Positions 61,936 through 64,000 of a stretch of DNA of 64,000 nt are shown piece after piece. The stretch covers positions 248,001 to 312,000 of the forward strand of contig JBEWZL010000163.1 of assembly GCA_045837725.1 (NCBI GenBank), given 5' to 3'. The notes under the pieces were generated by a model that saw nothing but the letters and a program-made list of their open reading frames with translations, did no database searches and had not been told where the DNA came from. Made by a program: the position numbers and the translations under genes. The stretch is from Vermamoeba vermiformis (Eukaryota > Tubulinea > Echinamoebida). Each line of letters begins with the position of its first letter. The stretch's first letter is position 1.

Positions 61936-64000
61936 ATGCAAGAGTCGAGAACAACTCTCACTAGCTTTAGTTTACTGCGCCCTATTGGACAGAGCAGATT
62001 GCTCAATCTCGCTGGAGGTGTAGTAAACTTTGGCATTAATTCAAGCACTAGAGTCATCAAGGGTAGTCTCCATCTGGTGGATCGATCTGTTGGTACTTCG
62101 GTCAACATTACCAAGTCTGCTATTGGCTTAGTCAGAAATAGTATCAACTTGGGATGTGACCTGGCAGTCGGCGTCGTCGATGTAGGCAAGAACTTGACCA
62201 CGGGCGTCATCAAGGTAATTTGCAACAAGATCCCGATCGCACGATCCGAGGCTCGAAATTTCTGCAGAAACTTGCACCAATGCCTTATCCAAAAAGATAT
62301 ATGATACATGTCACTAACAATGATATAGAATGTCGAAGGAAAAGTCGAGTACGCAACGGAGACGACCAAGAAGATCCTGCACATCGACATGCCTCGTTTG
62401 ATGCCCGCGATGAAGACGCACGCTAAACTCCAGGTACTGCTTCAATCTGCAACTATGCCAGGATATACATATGTTCCATCGACTTTGACTAAATATGTTC
62501 CCATCTCTGAACTACAGATCGACGAAGAAGAAAGCCTCATTAATCGTAATAGACTTAAGAAGGCCGTTAAGGGCCACGAGAAGAGCGAAGTCGCCGATTT
62601 AACTCGCTTGATGATGGTCGCTGAAGAATGGAACGCTGATGTCAACAAAGAGTCCCCGATCGTCAGCAAAGCCGAAAAGAAAGGACAAAAGAAAGACGTT
62701 GGTGTTAAGAAGGCCAAAGCTCCTGAAGCTGCTGGTGCCAAGGCTGGAAAGTACGAACGAGAAGAAGGCCTCGAAAGCAAGAAACGCAAGGTTTCAGAAC
62801 ATTTGCCAAGACCACAACTCATCTCGTTGGCGTTCAAGAACGAATTGGCTGAGAAGCGCAGAGACTTCGAGAGAAGACGCCCCAAGCGTCCTTTGAGCGA
62901 CAAGCTCAAGCTCGACATTCAATCCCGTCGCAAGGCCTTTGACGAGCGGATGTCACGCCAACAACTCTTCAACGCCACTGAATTCAAGCGCGAGTTGATT
63001 GAAATGCGCCGCGAATTTGATCAAAGACGCGAACTGAAGATTGAAGAACAAAGACATCGACGCGAGGTTGAAATCAAGCGCAAAGAGTTCCAAGAACGTA
63101 AACAACACGACAAAAAATTGAAGAAGCAACACGCCCAAGAAAAGAAGCACGACGAAGAGGTGCGATTGCTGTCGCAAAAGGAGAAGAAACAACGTCAATT
63201 GGAGAACCAACGCAAACACGAAGAAGAAGAGAAACAAACTCACGAGCAACAAGAGTAAGTAAAAAAGATGACACGCTACTAATGATCACGTGACTGATTT
63301 CCTTTTTAGGCAACTGAGAGAGCGCAGAAGACTCGCCAAGGAAGAGAAATTGAAGCGCGATGTTGAAATAAAGCGACGAATGGACTACGAAGAGGCCATG
63401 AAACGCGACGCCGAAAAGAGACAACAACAGAAGCACGAGAAGGAAATTAAAGGCAATAAGATCAACAAAGACAAGATCTGGACTTTGAAGGCCGAGAACG
63501 CTGCTTTGCGCGAAACCCTTGCTCGTTTGAAGGAAGAGAAGTTGATTGCTTACTCCGAGCACTTCCCCACTCTGCCCAAGAAAGAAGAGTCCCTCGAGTC
63601 CTATGAAAAACACCCTGTCGCTGAAAAGCCTAAGCAAGTTGAAAAGCCCAAAGAAGAGCTCAAGAAAGAAAAGCCCAAGCAAATTGAAAAGCCTAAGAAA
63701 GAGCTCAAGAAAGAAAAGCCCGAGTCCGTTCAAAAAGAAAGACTGCCTCTGGATCAGGCGCAAGAAATCATGGCCTCTAATGTCCTGTCCAAGCCCATCG
63801 AAGGCCAAGAAGGCAAGCTCGGCGAGTCCGAACAGGCTAAGGAGGTCGAGAAGCCCGTTGAAAAAGAGGAAGAACTCACGGCCACGGACAAGTACTTTGT
63901 GCAACACGTCGTGCAGCCCAACATTAGCTTCGCTGACGCTGTCAAGATGAACCCTGAAGAAGCTGAACAAAAGCGCAAGCGATTCGAGGAACAACAAGCC
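61936..64000 (+). CDS. amphipathic 11-mer protein with long charged helix (3' end beyond window)
   Basis: I do not recognise this gene. Exons 61936-62214, 62329-62433, 62518-63254 and 63310 onward stay in frame to the window edge. Residues about 24-110 can be laid out in 11-residue steps (GVVNFGINSST, RVIKGSLHLVD, RSVGTSVNITK, SAIGLVRNSIN, LGCDLAVGVVD, VGKNLTTGVIK, NVEGKVEYATE). These are rich in Gly/Val/Thr with regular charges, as in perilipin- or synuclein-type membrane-surface helices. After a Lys/Glu/Ala linker comes a helix very rich in Glu, Lys, Arg and Gln (about 270-440), likely coiled coil or single alpha-helix, then EKPK-type repeats. Intron 62434-62517 (84 bp) is in frame and stop-free, so it might be coding. 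Confidence 0.7.
63641..63730 (+). repeat. 45-bp coding tandem repeat (two copies)
   Basis: Units 63641-63685 and 63686-63730 encode EKPKEELKKEKPKQI and EKPKKELKKEKPESV. A partial unit (EKPKQV) precedes them. Confidence 0.8.

Noticed and set aside
1084-62517. Seven introns that are a multiple of three and stop-free (AQR, NUP58, dynein, two in SMG1, MDM31-like, last gene)
   Set aside because: With roughly a hundred introns in the window, chance alone predicts about this many, so I do not propose programmed intron retention.

Overview
This is nuclear DNA from a eukaryote, probably a single-celled one. Almost every gene is split by short introns, mostly 45-125 bp. Donors are GTAAGT or GTACGT-like, and a CTAAC/CTAAT branch site lies just before the AG. 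Genes are packed 30-470 bp apart on both strands. I see no transposon, retroelement, tRNA, rRNA or CRISPR array. The gene set combines cytoplasmic dynein heavy chain, SMG1, FHIP, DNA ligase IV with two BRCT domains, complex I and an MDM31/32-type mitochondrial protein. That fits an early-branching opisthokont or an amoebozoan-like protist, but the window alone cannot decide the lineage. Exon models for the named genes were built by hand. Every complete model sums to whole codons, which supports the splice calls.

Layout. Positions 1-5.6 kb hold the 3' end of AQR (+), NUP58 (+), NIF3L1 (-) and mitoribosomal mS34 (-). From 5.7 to 12 kb are an FHIP-family dynein adaptor subunit (+) and LIG4 (+). 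From 12.0 to 26.7 kb lies the whole cytoplasmic dynein heavy chain (-; 13 exons, 4,619 codons). From 26.9 to 42.2 kb are BMS1 (+) and complete SMG1 (+). From 42.4 to 49.4 kb are a 77-residue unknown (-), a protein with GT[VIM]R motifs (+), PRPF4 (+), an NDUFB2-like subunit (-) and an LRR protein with an F-box-like tail (+). From 49.9 to 56.0 kb four tandem paralogues (+) encode secreted, probably beta-propeller proteins with the same exon plan. From 56.2 to 64 kb are an MDM31/32 protein (-), an RCC1-like propeller with a charged N-terminus (+), and a truncated gene joining an amphipathic 11-mer region to a long charged helix (+).

How the genes relate. Most are unlinked housekeeping genes. Themes are splicing and mRNA surveillance (AQR, PRPF4, SMG1), ribosome assembly (BMS1, mS34), mitochondria (mS34, NDUFB2-like, MDM31/32), dynein transport (DYNC1H1 with its endosomal adaptor FHIP) and end joining (LIG4). 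Five head-to-head pairs share short promoters, four of them with an E2F-like TTTGGCG site. Two convergent pairs have stop codons only 28 and 58 bp apart.

The less ordinary material is the secreted tandem family and its recent sequence exchange, a TGACACGTGTCA-type palindrome recurring inside introns of unrelated genes, a kinase-less protein with Hippo-linker-like motifs, the 11-mer protein at the right edge, and two GC-AG introns.
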